DNA of 64,000 nucleotides from Reticulitermes speratus. Its lineage: Eukaryota; Arthropoda; Insecta; Blattodea; Rhinotermitidae. This document shows positions 23,434-34,139 of this stretch, piece after piece. The first letter of the stretch is position 1, and each line of letters starts with the position of its first letter. Below the pieces are notes generated by a model. That model was not told where the DNA came from and did not search any database. It saw only the letters and a list, made by a program, of their open reading frames with translations. A program made the position numbers and the translations under genes. The stretch covers positions 32,775,944 to 32,839,943 of the forward strand of contig JAJKFL010000330.1 in the NCBI GenBank assembly GCA_021186555.1, written 5' to 3'.

Positions 23434-24016
23434 AGATCTGCGCTCTTCTGGGTTATTACGCGGCGTCGTGTGGCAATTGTGTACCGACGTTTCGGGACAA
23501 CGTATCGGTCCCATTTTCACGGATCAAGAATCCGAGTAGGAAAGAAATAAATCCAGCAACGTATAACGTAGATCATGGATTTTTCTTCTTCTAATTTATT
23601 TATTCTTTTTTTTAATGTTTATTTTTGATTTATTTGTTTTTATTTATTTAGCTTATCTTTATATTTTCCACCTTTACTATTACTCTATTCCATATATGTT
23701 TTTTTCCCAGCTGTCTTAGCTGTTTGCATTCTCGGTACCCCTAGCTTCTTTACGTTGTCTGTATCCACCCCTCTCTCACCCTGTTTCTACCCTATTGGCT
23801 GTCATCACACCTACTGATTGCTACCCTGCCGTACTTTCCAGAATCTACGTTATAAGTTGCTGGCTTTCTTTCTTTCTTTCCTACTCAGACTCTTGACCCG
23901 TGAAGATGGGACCGATACGTTGTCCCGAAACGTCGGTAAACAATTACCACACGACGCCACATAATACCCCAGAAGAGTACAGATCTCATCAACATCGCGG
24001 CGGAAGCCTGAAATCA
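23434..24016 (+). mobile_element. HHR-2 element with 13-bp TSD and a 350-bp interior
   Basis: Two arms are inverted repeats of about 90 bp: the left arm starts 'agatctgcgctcttctgggt' and the right arm ends 'gcggcggaagcctgaaatca'. Each holds 'cgacgtttcgggacaac' or its complement. The perfect direct repeat ACGTCAGTGGATG at 23421-23433 and 24017-24029 marks insertion. The pyrimidine-rich interior has no long frame. The core resembles a hammerhead (UGAAGA, stem GGGAC / GUCCC, GAAAC, GUC) but has G where C3 is expected. Confidence 0.8.
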
Positions 24017-24029
24017 ACGTCAGTGGATG

Positions 24030-25380
24030 TTCGCCAGTTTCTTAACAAAGAGACTCGAGTTAAATCCCAGACTAATATACGTGGTGGAAAAAGCGATATT
24101 GTTATAGACCCTTTGACTTTGTCCCATTACTGACCATTCAATGAATGCTTCAAGCAAATCTTACACCTTTAGATACAAAAGGGCAATTTTTGGACCCAGT
24201 AGCAAATAATTCAGTCTCACCTCACTGCTACAATACAAAACTGTGACGTTCATATCCCATTTTTGTCTGTTTTCTGTTTTATATTCAACTGAAGAAGACA
24301 GGATCCAGTGACAGAACGATCAACACGGAAACTGCTTACAAAACTAACAAAATTCCTCAGCCTCTAAGTTAGCAATTCTGATAGAATCTAAACCGTAACC
24401 AACATCAGAAAATGTAATATAAAATTCATGAGGAATAAGGAAAGCGAATCTAAATAGCAGTTTTAAAGCTTGCAACAGAGAAATACCATTTGGTTATCTA
24501 CATGACGTTAATGACGATCCTGAAATTGTTACAACAGACGAATGTCAATAAAATCCAAATTATTGACAAAAACAAACACCACGCTACTTAAATCTAACAT
24601 AATTCTTCGTATGTAGCTAAATTTCCTCAATATCTATCTTCGTTTATAGCTTACCGTCAAGACTCGGTCGTCAGGACCTCGTTTGTTATAACCGCTTGCA
24701 CAACGTGAACGTAAGCGTAGACCTATACAGGGTGATTAAAAAAGAATTAAAAACTTGAGTCACCACTATGAATACTGGTGTCCCCTGGTGACGGGAAATC
24801 AGCAAAAATTTCAAGTGCCAAAATGTGTGCAAAAATAATTAAGGGTAGCTGTACAATTTGGTACATACTCGGTGTTCATAAGATAATTACTGAGTAATAA
24901 ATTTTTGAAAATGTTCAAATTTTTAATAACATTGTATTTGGTGCTTTGCCACTTAAATGCTCATAACAGAGCGTAAATCATAACAAAGGTTATCTTCGCG
25001 GATGTCTTTGGTTCTTATACATACCGGTATATTTCTGTGAAGGAAGTGACACGATACGAAATGAATGACCGGAGTTTGAATCCAGGCAGTAACGAGGGGG
25101 GAGATGGGGTTGACTTCGTTGGCCACAAAGTCAGTTACAGGGCTCAACCAGACTCTTACTCACTTGACACAGCTCTTTCCTTCCCAGGAGACAAAAAGAG
25201 TGTTTTGAATGAAACAGACCAGAGTGTGGAAGAAAGTGGGAGAATTTCGAAAGATAAATGCAATAACATTTGTGAGACATGACGAGAGGAAATGAGTGAT
25301 TCCTCGTTGAATTCTAATGGCCTTCCTTAAAACTACAGACATAACATGACAGTACATGAATATTTGTAAGCCGCGCACAC
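24030..25380. other. No recognised gene; one Tc1-like terminus
   Basis: At 24727 'tacagggtgattaaaaaaga' resembles the end of a Tc1-like element, but no partner end is visible. An open stretch at 25037-25282 has no recognisable domain. Nothing else stands out. Confidence 0.4.
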
Positions 25381-25382
25381 TG

Positions 25383-25663
25383 TTTTTTTATGGTGAAGGG
25401 CCCCGCAGCAGATTCTACGGACGCACCGCAGCCTTGAGGCTTATTGTGCAACCCTGTGACAAAGATTATTAGTTTCATTTCGCTTTTCCGTGAAACGGAG
25501 CACCGGTGGGATGAAACTGACAGAGGAAAACCGAAGTACTTGGGTAAAAACATGTCCCAGTGCCACTTTGTCCACCACAAATCCCACATGGACTGACCCG
25601 GGATCGAACACGGGCCTCCGCGTTGAGAGACCGGCGACTAACCGCCTGACCCATGGCACGGCC
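25383..25663 (-). mobile_element. SINE-D, most complete copy
   Basis: On the minus strand it starts 'ggccgtgccatgggtcaggc' (A-box region), then 'gttagtcgccggtctctcaa' and the B box 'gtgttcgatcccgggtc'. The body with 'ggacaaagtggcactgggac' follows, then a tail ending in poly-A (plus-strand poly-T at 25384). It serves as the reference for this family. Confidence 0.85.
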
Positions 25664-26042
25664 ATACACTGGGGTTTAGGCGCAGCGTCTGAAACGTCCT
25701 TAGTGTCATCACTGAAGATGAAAATCGATCCGTAAGAATGAAAATATGAAATTGTGTTCATTCTGAAGTTGCTCCATACTGTGTGATTCTCGGCGATTAA
25801 CACAGTTGACACGCAAGTGTTACGACACGCTGCTATCACTTGTCTACAGCTACACGGCACACAACACTTTGTCCCTTTGTCTCTGTATACAGATTTCTAT
25901 TCTCCAAACATACAAGAACACATGGAAAAGCCATAGCAATACTGGCATTGTTATTATTACCGTATTATTATCTGTCATGTACTTCTCTTTTGGCTACAGA
26001 CACAGTCGTATCAAATAAAAGTGAAGCATTGTTTACATTATG

Positions 26043-26343
26043 GGGTTACGCGGTGGCGCAGCTGATTGAGGCTACAAGCCGGAAGGTCGCGGTTTCGATT
26101 CCCGATGGCGTCATTGGAATTTTTCATTGACATAATCGTTTCGGTCGCACTATGGCACTGGGGTCGACTCAGCCTCTAACAGAATTGAGTACCAGGAATA
26201 TTTCGTGGGGGTAAATGCGGCCGGTGCGTAGGGCTGGCAACCTTACCACCTTTATGTGCCGACTGTCTAGAAATCTGGGAGCTTCAACCTCCTGGAAGCC
26301 TAAGGGCCTGTCCAGGCCTGTAATGGGATTGCTTTACCTTGAC
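26043..26343 (+). mobile_element. SINE-A, full length with 14-bp TSD
   Basis: It starts at the tRNA-like head ('ggttacgcggtggcgcagct'), carries the B box 'ggtttcgattccc', and runs through the conserved body ('cattgacataatcgtttcgg', 'ctaagggcctgtccaggcct') to 'tgctttacctt'. The 14-bp repeat TTGTTTACATTATG at 26029-26042 and 26344-26357 is perfect. It is the reference copy of SINE-A. Confidence 0.93.
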
Positions 26344-26625
26344 TTGTTTACATTATGCAATATATGTTATGTAAGCTTCCATCAGTCGATATATTTCCAT
26401 CACCAACACAACACTCGACATTTCACTTCCAGTATCAGATGTACTGTATTATTTATCCATACCTCCAGAAGGCTCGGTCAGCTACGTCGGTATAATGATG
26501 AGTATGGAGGGCTGGATGACCGTAGTGTCGTGGTTCGATGCTTGGCGGTGTGTGTGGTGGGCCGTCTGTGTTCTGTGGCTTGTAATATGTGTAACTGTTG
26601 CTTCCACATACATACATACGTACAT

Positions 26626-26914
26626 TTTTTTTTTTTTTTGCTGGATGAAGGGCCCCCGCACCACAGCCTTAAGGCTTTTTGTGCAATCCCAATGAAGATG
26701 ATAGATGGATGAGCAGTTTTTTTTACCAATTTTTACAATTAATGGAGCACAAGTGGAATGAAATCGACAGGGGAAAACCGACAACTCGAAGAAAAACCTG
26801 TCCACAGTGCCACTTTGTCCACCACAAATCTCACATGGACATGACCTGGGACCGAACCCCGGGCCTCCGTGTTGAGAGGCCGGCGACTAACCGCCTGAGC
26901 CATGGCACGGCCAT
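26626..26914 (-). mobile_element. SINE-D inserted in a LINE microsatellite tail
   Basis: The poly-T at 26626-26639 is the tail; the tRNA head ends at 'catggcacggcca'. The 13-bp repeat TACATACGTACAT at 26613-26625 and 26915-26927 is the duplication, and it lies inside the (TACA)n tail of the LINE. The A-box region 'ggcggttagtcgccggcctc' is intact. Confidence 0.88.
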
Positions 26915-27013
26915 TACATACGTACATACATACATACATACATACATACATACATACATACATACATACATACATACATACATACATACATACATACATA
27001 CATACATACATAC
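26915..27013. repeat. (TACA)n microsatellite, LINE 3' tail
   Basis: About 24 tetranucleotide units. On the LINE strand this is (TGTA)n, the same tail as (TATG)n at 32775-32836. It gives rise to spurious open frames on both strands. Confidence 0.95.
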
Positions 27014-27413
27014 ATTCTATGGATCCATAAGTCAGTCGAAGTCACAACTGAATGTGCAATGTCATAATATACAAATATACAGCTATACAATTTTACATTT
27101 GAACACTATACACTAAAACACTATACACTAAAACACTATAAACATGTTACACACCGCACTATGAACCATCTTTATATACCACAAATTCATCTACTCAATA
27201 AAAGCTGTGTGTATTTAAGTATTTTCTTAACGCTACTTTAAATTTTGTCTTTTCATTCTTAAGACTTATGAGACTCAGAGGGAGTCTGTTGAAAATTGTG
27301 ATACTGGCATAGACTGTACTTTTTTGAAAACAAGATAGGTTGGCCTTTGGTCCATGCAGGTGGTGCTTATTGCTGTGTCTGTACTGTGTATAGATGGATT
27401 TGTTTGAAAATGT

Positions 27414-27509
27414 TCAAGTAACTGTGCAAGTAACTGTGCAAGTAACTGTTCAAGTAACTGTTCAAGTAACTGTTCAAGTAACTGTGCAAGTAACTGTGCA
27501 AGTAACGGT
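27414..27509. repeat. 12-bp minisatellite, 8 copies
   Basis: Units of 'caagtaactgtg' or 'caagtaactgtt' lie exactly at the junction between two oppositely oriented LINE copies. It may have formed during repair at the insertion junction. Confidence 0.92.
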
Positions 27510-27529
27510 CCCACTTTAATCGAGAAAAC

Positions 27530-28438
27530 CATGCTATGGATTTGTGTGTCCTGTAAGTACCAAAAGCATACAAGGTGTCAAGAAGAAAATCAGGTACCTG
27601 AAACACGAATTAAAAGCAGCAAAGGGGAGAAATTAGTTTTTCGAAAGCTAGAAATAGCAGAAATAAGATTAAGGTCCAGAATAATTCAAATTACTTATGT
27701 AAATGGACCAAGCCGAAAAATTCGAAATCCAGGTCCTGCAGGTTCTCTCTTACGATGCAGCTCATGTTAAACTTAGCAACAGATTTAGTGTACTGGAACT
27801 TGACCAGCAGAACGAAGGTTTGCCGAAACATGTGGACAAGAAATAAAAACCACTAGCGGGGAAGACAAAATGCCAAAAATGAAAGATCTTAGTGCTTGGA
27901 AGTAGTCATGGGCGGGAAATTGGCCCCATGCTTCAGGATCACCTCGGCACAGACTACGACGTCACTAGTATTCTTAAGCCCACTGCACCTATTACCAATG
28001 TTGTTGAGGACCTGAAGAAACTTGGTAAAAACCTTACCAAGCGAGATAATGTTGTTATAGTGGGAAGGCCAGGAAACAGCCTGGATAGAAACTACCATTA
28101 CTCAATTGCAAAGGACATCAACTTCATTGCAGAGAAGACAAGTAACACAATGTTGGGTTTGTGGGCGTCTTCAGGAGACATGACAAACCGTGGATGGACA
28201 GGAAGGTGAGGAGTATGAATCTACATCTTGAAAGGGCCCTGATGGGGCGTGGCGCATCCCACATTGGTGTTATCGGTACTAACTGTATTGTGAGGGAACA
28301 GTACACGATCCATGACCTGCATCTGAATTCGCGGGCAAGAGGAAGCTTACGCTTCTTATTGCCAGGAGTTGGGGTGGTGATAATGTGTCGGGTATTAGCA
28401 GTATCACCAATGCAAGAGCCTATCCTTTTTTAGGTTAA
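27530..28438 (+). pseudogene. LINE ORF1: PHD-finger end plus SGNH-type esterase
   Basis: It opens with WICVSCKYQKHTRCQEEN, where W-x-C-x-x-C is the closing motif of a PHD finger. A basic linker and NRFSVLELDQQNEGLPKHVD follow, with two stops near 27846 and 27879. The esterase begins at LVLGSSHGREIGPML (block I serine in GSSHG), then VVIVGRPGNSLDRNYHY, a frameshift near 28150, FRRHDKPWMDRKVRS, and IHDLHLNS (DxxH block V). Esterase ORF1 proteins help CR1-like elements retrotranspose. It is truncated at the 5' end and cannot make a whole protein. Confidence 0.8.
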
Positions 28439-28532
28439 AAGCAAAAACACAAATTGCTTAAAACTTATTGATTGTAATTACTTGGGCTTTAGAGAACAAG
28501 ATAGAACTGTAGATTTTTCTACTTCTTTACAT

Positions 28533-28902
28533 TTTACATTATTTTCTTTTATACTCATTCCTGAGTGTCGTGACCCTACTGGCACTAAGCCATAGGTTGT
28601 CCGTCGTGTACGATTCTATTCATCCTGATAGGACCGCTAGAGCCCTCTAGCAGCCGATCAGGAGACTTTTGGGTGAGAAATTGCCGCTAAATTTTGCTTA
28701 CGAAACATTTCTATTCATGCCCGTAAAGTTCTTTTACATGCCGTAAATCTACGACATGGGACCGACGGCTTTACTTCCCCTCCGAAGGAAGTGGTGCTAC
28801 GGATTTTTATCACCCTTAAAAATCCATCTACCTCGGCCGGGATTGAACCCGCAACCTTGGGTCCAGTGGCGAGCACGCTAACCACTAGTCCACCGAGGCA
28901 GA
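28533..28902 (-). mobile_element. SINE-C, full length, 13-bp TSD, alternative 3' tail
   Basis: On the minus strand the head is 'tctgcctcggtggactagtg', then 'gttagcgtgctcgccactgg' and the B box 'gcgggttcaatcccggc'; the body matches 49131-49783. The last 100 bp differ: 'ctatggcttagtgccagtag' and 'gaatgagtataaaagaaaat' replace the 'gaggaggcccaggccc' tail. The 13-bp repeat TACTTCTTTACAT at 28520-28532 and 28903-28915 is perfect, so the whole unit with this tail moved. Confidence 0.9.
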
Positions 28903-29069
28903 TACTTCTTTACATACCTTTCATCAAAATATTACGGGACTGACAAGCTAAATTGATGAATTAATAAGTTCTTTCGGAAGAGATAGCATAAATCGCCATA
29001 TACAATGCTTTACTGAGTATCACATGGAGGAACAGGACTTGCTACACCTCACATTACCACGTTATATAC

Positions 29070-29341
29070 TGTAGCCGAACATTATTGAAACATTATTAAA
29101 TGCTAGTATTGTTGGAGCAGTTCGGCTCTCCCCTTCCACTCGTCTAAATATAGCTGGAATGACAAGGGACCAGGTGTCCCGAGTCAGTTGGCGGGAGTAA
29201 AAGGAAAGGAGTAGACGAATGATATTGTGCTAACGTTTGTATTGAAATAAATTAAATAAAGTTAAACCTTTGGAGAGAACAGTCTCTTAATTTGATGTAT
29301 ATCAAATTAATAAAAATAGTAACCAGCAAAGTTCGGTTATA
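29070..29341 (+). mobile_element. Solo-LTR-like insertion, 272 bp, 4-bp TSD
   Basis: It starts TGTAGCCGAACATT and ends GTTCGGTTATA, flanked by ATAC at 29066-29069 and 29342-29345. The ends include short complementary blocks (agccgaac / gttcggtt). The plus strand has 'gaaataaattaaataaag', possible polyadenylation signals. Excising it joins the LINE frame exactly (LPRYI to LESRFC). Size, TG start and 4-bp duplication fit a Gypsy-type solo LTR, but without an internal region this is inference. Confidence 0.65.
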
Positions 29342-29431
29342 ATACTAGAATCAAGATTCTGCTGTAGGAACCTGTAGAGGGGAGGTGTGTGTATTTATGT
29401 TCGAAAATACCTGTATTTCAACAAAATTGAT

Positions 29432-29894
29432 GAATTTATTCTGAAATCACCGTGCATCTTTTCACAGTCACTATTTACATACACGAACTGGATGCAACTT
29501 TATTTAAAAAACTGTATAGTTTTTTAAAACATATTTAAAAACTTTATAAAACCCGACATATGTTTCGGCTCTTCATAGAGCCATCTTCAGGGGTTTATTG
29601 ACGTTAAAACTGTATATATTAAATTTGTATTTTTTGTACTATTTGTAATTCGTGCTAAATAATATGTGTCTGTGCATACCAAACAGTAAAAAAGTGAAAA
29701 ACCTTGCCTGAAAGTGAATCAATGTAAAAAGACGTTTTAATATATGCAGTTTTAACGACAATAAACACCTGAAGATGGCTCTATGAAGAGCCCCGAAACA
29801 TATGTCGGGTTTTATAAAGTTTTTAAATATGTTTTAAAAAACTATACAGTTTTTTTTAAATAAAGTGCATCCAGTTGGTGTATATAAATAGTGA
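29432..29894 (-). mobile_element. HHR-1 palindromic element with 13-bp TSD, inside the LINE
   Basis: Arms at about 29468-29628 and 29735-29890 are inverted repeats: 'taaaaaactgtatagttttt' against its complement, then the hammerhead and 'gttttaacg'. The direct repeat CAACAAAATTGAT at 29419-29431 and 29895-29907 is perfect. The 3' tag TGCACGGTGA lies on the minus strand near 29448. The left-arm core is intact; the right arm has two extra C residues before GAAA and a broken stem I. Confidence 0.9.
29549..29596 (-). ncRNA. Hammerhead ribozyme core, best-formed copy
   Basis: On the minus strand: stem I AAACCC with GGGUUU (six pairs), CUGAAGA, unpaired U, stem II GGCUC / GAGCC with a 6-nt loop, GAAA, stem III ACA-UA-UGU, and C before the predicted cleavage, giving the classic GUC triplet. 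Only position 7 (A) differs from CUGAUGA, and that position is known to vary. This is the strongest ribozyme candidate in the window. Confidence 0.8.
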
Positions 29895-32774
29895 CAACAA
29901 AATTGATATCTCGCACAACTCTAGAGAAAAGGATTTGGAAATTTGTGCAGTTTAAATAGAAACGAAAGCAACCAAATTAATTATATTTTGTTTATACAGA
30001 GCCCCTACAGGAGATTTTAATCAGTTTATAAAACGTATAGATGATACTTTGAAACTTTTACATAAACCAAAAGCAGAATTTCTAATTTCTGGAGAAATAA
30101 ACACAGATTATCTCATTGAAAGCAACCGGAAAAAACAACTAGCCTAATTATTAACAACATACAATCTGCCACACGCAGTAAATTTTGCAACAAGAATTCT
30201 AAACAACTCAAGTACTGCCATTGATAATATATTTGTGGATAACCGTAAGCTAAAGTCATCCTCTACATCTCCCCCAATAAATGACCTATCAGACCATGAT
30301 GCTCAATTATACACAATTAACAATATATATATGCAACAACAAACAAAATTCCTTTCAAGCAAAAGACCAGATTAATAAATAATGAAATGATAACAAATTT
30401 TCAGACATTGCTAAAAATAGAAACATGGGAATGTGTTTATAAAGTTACAGATACTAACTGTATGTTTAATTAATTTCCTTGTATTTTCCTAAATATTTTC
30501 CAAGCTAGTTTTCCAGTTAAATTCAAAAGTACAAACAACGTCAAAAACGACTGGATTAAATAAGGAATAAAAATATCCTGCAAACATAAAAGAAGTCTAT
30601 ATACCTTCACTAAGGAAAACAATGATCCAAAATATGAAGCACATTACATTATATATTGTAGAATCCTAAAAAAATATTTAAAAAAGAAACTAAGAATCAA
30701 CATTACAACAGACTTATAGCAAAATCTAATAATAATAATATAAAAACAACTTGGAATAATTATAACGAAAGAGACAGGAAAAGTACATTCCATGGAACAG
30801 GTGCCCTCCTTGCTTATGAAAAATGAAGAATTAACGGATCCAAAAAAAATTGGCTAATGCCTTCAATATCTTCTTTCTAAAAATTACTGAAAAATTAAAA
30901 TTACAGCAAGCAGAGAAAGGAGATGCCATCTCATTTTTAGAAGATTAATTTCCATGAAACTTCCCTAGCATGAAAACAATCCCAATCACCGAGGCTGAAA
31001 TTAAAAGTATAATATATTCCCTTAAACCAAAAAAAAAAAAATCATCAGTTTATGATGAAATAACAAGCAAAATCTTAACAGCTTGTGCATCTCATTAGCC
31101 ACCCATTAAGCTACATTTGTAATCACTCACTACATACAGGTGTTTTCCCTAATCGTCTTCAAATTGCGGTAGTAAAACCACTATACAAGAAGGGAGACAA
31201 AACTAGTATGACAAATTATAGGCCTATTTCCTTATTAACCGTTTTTCTCTAAAGTATTTGAGAAAGCTATGCACAGTAGGTTAAGCCAACATCTACATAC
31301 TAACAACATACTGGTTACAGAACAGCACGGTTTTAGGAAAGGCATATCTACTGAAAATGCTACCTTCAGGCTAACAGATAGTGTATTTATATCTATTAAC
31401 TAAAAAAAGTGCATGTTGGAGGAATTTTCTGTGATTTGACAAAGGCTTTTGACTGTGTAAATCATGAAATTTTGTTGGCTAAGTTACATTTCTATGGCAT
31501 TCGAGGAGTAACTGCAGATTGGTTCAAATACAATTTAACTAGTAGAAGGTAGGAATAAAATCACGTAATGCAACTCAAAACATTTTCTATGATTTGGGTA
31601 CACTGAAACATGGAGTTCCCCAAGGATCAATTGTAGGGCATTTATTATTCATGATAGATATATATATATATATATATATATATATGACCTTCATCGTAAA
31701 ATAAATTCCATATCAAAACCAATACATTTTGCTGATGACACTAGTGTTATAATATATAACAGAAATTTAGGAGATTTCTGTACAGTGGAAAACTTAGTTC
31801 TCACTCGTATGATTGATTGGTTTACTGCTAATAAGTTAGTACTAAATCGTGATAAAACAAATATTATGAAATTTATAACAAATAATTCACCACACTGTGC
31901 ATTACGTATTGAATATAGAGGAAAATATATAGAAGAGACAATAAACACAAAGTTTCTTGGTTTACAAGTTGATAACCACTTAACTTGGAAGAATTATGTT
32001 GATCAAATGGTTACTAAGTTAAGTGGAGCATGTTATGCAGTTAGGTCAATTTATCATATCAACAACATCAATTTATTTCGCATACTTTCATTCTATTATA
32101 AAGTACGGAAAAATTTTTTGGGGTAATTCCTCGAACAGTAAGAAGATATTCACCTTATAAAAGAAAATCGTCAGAATTGTGGTCGGTGCACAACCAAGTA
32201 CGGTCGGTGCACAACCAAGAACTCCGTGCAGAAGTCTGTTTAAAAAATTAAGAGATTTTACCTATTACGTGTCAATATATATTTTCATTAATAAACTTTA
32301 TTTTAAACAATCAAGAACAATTACAAACAAATTCATCTACACACAGTACAGACACAGCAATAAGCACCACCTCCATAGACCAAAGGCCAACCTATCTTGT
32401 TTTCAAAAAAGTACAGTCTATGCCAGTATCACAATTTTCAACAGACTCCCTCTGAGTCTCGTAAGTCTTAAGAATGAAAAGACAAAATTTAAAGTAGCGT
32501 TAAGAAAATACTTAAATACACACTGCTTTTACTGAGTAGATGAATTTGTTGTGTATAAAGATGGTTCATAGTGAGGTGTGTAACATGTTTATAGTGTATA
32601 GTGTTTAGTGTATAGTGTTTAGTGTATAGTGTTTAGTGTATAGTGTTTAGTGTATAGTGTTTTAGTGTATAGTGTTCAAATGTAAAATTGTGTAGTGTGT
32701 ATAGCTGTATATTTGTATATTGTGACTTACTGCACATCGAGTTGTGACTTGGACAGACTTATGGATACATGGAA

Positions 32775-32836
32775 TGTATGTATGTATGTATGTATGTATG
32801 TATGTATGTATGTATGCACGTATGTATGTACGTATT
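32775..32836. repeat. (TATG)n microsatellite, LINE tail
   Basis: About 15 units with two interruptions (cacg, tacg) at the right end. It forms the 3' tail of the plus-strand LINE. Confidence 0.93.
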
Positions 32837-33311
32837 AATTAGGGTGCTCATTTCTTTCAGCCGCGACTGTACTGCAGCAATCATGATTGCCTCATACTGA
32901 ATAAATGATGACGCAGGCTATCACAGCGCCACGTCTCGGTGTATGTGCAATATTTAACAGCGCAGGATTCTCACGCGAGCGTTTTATCTAACGTAACAAA
33001 AAGTTCGAGTGTTTAACGCGCCGATATATCGAGCCTCTGTTCCCCCCCCCCCCCCCCCCGATGTGTTTCTGTCTACAGGAAGTTTTAGTCAGTAATGAAA
33101 ATATAGTGGTAACATAATCAACCACAGTACAAACGAAATAAGTATATACCGACCGTGTCTACAAAATAATACGCTTACGCTACTCACATTTTAATATTTT
33201 GCAATATTATGTATTATTATTATTATTATATATTCAACATATAACTACAAATATTTTATTTCCATAAATTATAAAAATAATATATTTTTTATAAACTCCA
33301 TAATTTATTAG

Positions 33312-33613
33312 AGGCACGCGGTGGCGCAGTTGGTTGAGGCACTGCGCCACAAGTCGGAGGGTCACGGTTTCGATTCCCGATGTTGTAATTGTAATTTTTC
33401 ATTAACATAATCCTTTCGGTCGCAATATGGCTCCGGGGTCGATTCAGCCTCTAACAGAAATGAGCACCTGGAATATTTCCTGCGGTATAAAGGCGGCCGG
33501 TGCGTAGGGCTGACAACCTTACCACCTTCATGTGCCGATTGTCTAGAAATCTGTGAGCCTCAACCTCCTGGAATCCTAAGGGCCTGTCCAGGCCTGTAAT
33601 GGTACTGCTTTAG
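33312..33613 (+). mobile_element. SINE-A, full length
   Basis: Head 'ggcacgcggtggcgcagttg', 'gttgaggcactgcgccacaa', B box 'ggtttcgattccc', and the standard body, to 'ggcctgtaatggtactgctt'. The head is the most complete A-box region of the family. I could not define its target duplication because the flanks are AT-rich. A C run of about 18 lies upstream at 33042-33059. Confidence 0.88.
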
Positions 33614-33716
33614 CGTAAATTATTATTCCTGAAGTAGCGTATTTTATATGTTACAAATACCATATAACATCACGTTTGTAAGTTTCGACATCTCTACCCA
33701 CCAACGCAGCTGTACA

Positions 33717-33797
33717 TACAGGGTATACACAAAAGAGTGGTGCGGTTTAAATGGTGAATAAAGGGAAACCGCACCATTCTTTTGTGTATACCCAGTA
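33717..33797. mobile_element. TA-flanked MITE (GGGTATAC subtype)
   Basis: The left end is CAGGGTATACAC and the right end GTATACCCAG (one change). The interior 'aatggtgaataaaggga' resembles 18749-18829, supporting one subfamily. Confidence 0.9.
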
Positions 33798-33814
33798 TTT
33801 ACTTGCTATATTTT

Positions 33815-33905
33815 TGTGATCACTTGGTGATGGCTACCGTTATAGGCCGAAACATATAGCTGGTTTTATCTGTAAACAAATTTATGTTTAGACCCGAGTG
33901 CATTT
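33815..33905 (+). mobile_element. HHR-1 solo arm, degenerate
   Basis: It retains 'gatggctaccgttataggcc', 'gaaacatata' and a downstream 'gagtgcatttgcat' like the arm ends of the palindromic copies. The core reads UUGGUGA in place of CUGAUGA, so it should not self-cleave. No second arm is seen. Confidence 0.55.
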
Positions 33906-34139
33906 GCATCTCTATGTTACACTGTAAAAACAAAGTGGATGAATCACAGTCAGACTGAAGACGTGTCTGCTGCCCCTACATGTGGCATACTTTGTGTGCA
34001 AGCAAGTTCCTTAGCTGTTTAATGACACCCTATTGCCAAGCACGGAGCGGTTTTAATATTTACGTTACCCTTAAATGAATTCAAGACCGAAAGGTGCCCC
34101 AATGCCGGCATTATTTGAGGGCATACCATTTAATTATTA

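Larger units (their letters stand above)
26605..27412 (-). mobile_element. CR1-like LINE 3' end, minus strand
   Basis: Complementary to 32330-32835. It covers the last codons of ORF2 (QRPTYLVFKKVQSMPVSQFS in one frame), the 3' UTR with 'actatacactaaaacactat', and the (TGTA)n tail, here (TACA)n at 26915-27013. Truncation is at about 27412, where a 12-bp minisatellite begins. It points head to head at the plus-strand copy. A SINE-D is inserted in its tail. Confidence 0.85.
28919..32535 (+). pseudogene. LINE ORF2: AP-type endonuclease and reverse transcriptase
   Basis: Endonuclease parts: EYHMEEQDLLHLTLPRYI before the LTR insertion, GVCIYVRKYLYFNKID around the hammerhead insertion, YRAPTGDFNQF, GEINTDYL (acidic motif) and LSDHDAQL (SDH motif). 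Reverse transcriptase: [77 protein letters not shown] and FADDTSVI with the catalytic aspartates. A (TA)n run at 31659-31685 has expanded inside the codons before FADD. Stops and frameshifts are frequent. A 22-bp tandem duplication (cggtgcacaaccaag) lies at 32185-32218. The best-preserved stretches are 31785-32126 and 32179-32535. Confidence 0.85.
27515..32836 (+). mobile_element. CR1-like LINE, nearly full length, carrying three later insertions
   Basis: In order: end of an ORF1 PHD finger, an ORF1 esterase domain, ORF2 endonuclease, ORF2 reverse transcriptase, 3' UTR with 'tagtgtttagtgta' repeats, and a (TATG)n tail at 32775-32836. Three younger elements interrupt it: SINE-C (28533-28902), an LTR-like piece (29070-29341) and a hammerhead element (29432-29894). 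Removing them with one copy of each target duplication rejoins the ORF2 frame. The PHD plus esterase ORF1 is established for CR1-like LINEs. Frameshifts and stops make it inactive. Confidence 0.85.

Noticed and set aside
25037..25282. 81-residue frame as a host gene
   Set aside because: No domain, no splice context and no initiation context; length is within chance for this window.
26739..27011. Tyr/Met/Cys and Thr/Tyr/Ile/His repeat proteins
   Set aside because: Translations of the (TACA)n microsatellite.
27800..27850. A further hammerhead-like core (gccgaaacatgtggac)
   Set aside because: It lies in frame in LINE ORF1 (coding ...LPKHVDKK...), has no CUGANGA or stem II, and has no second arm.
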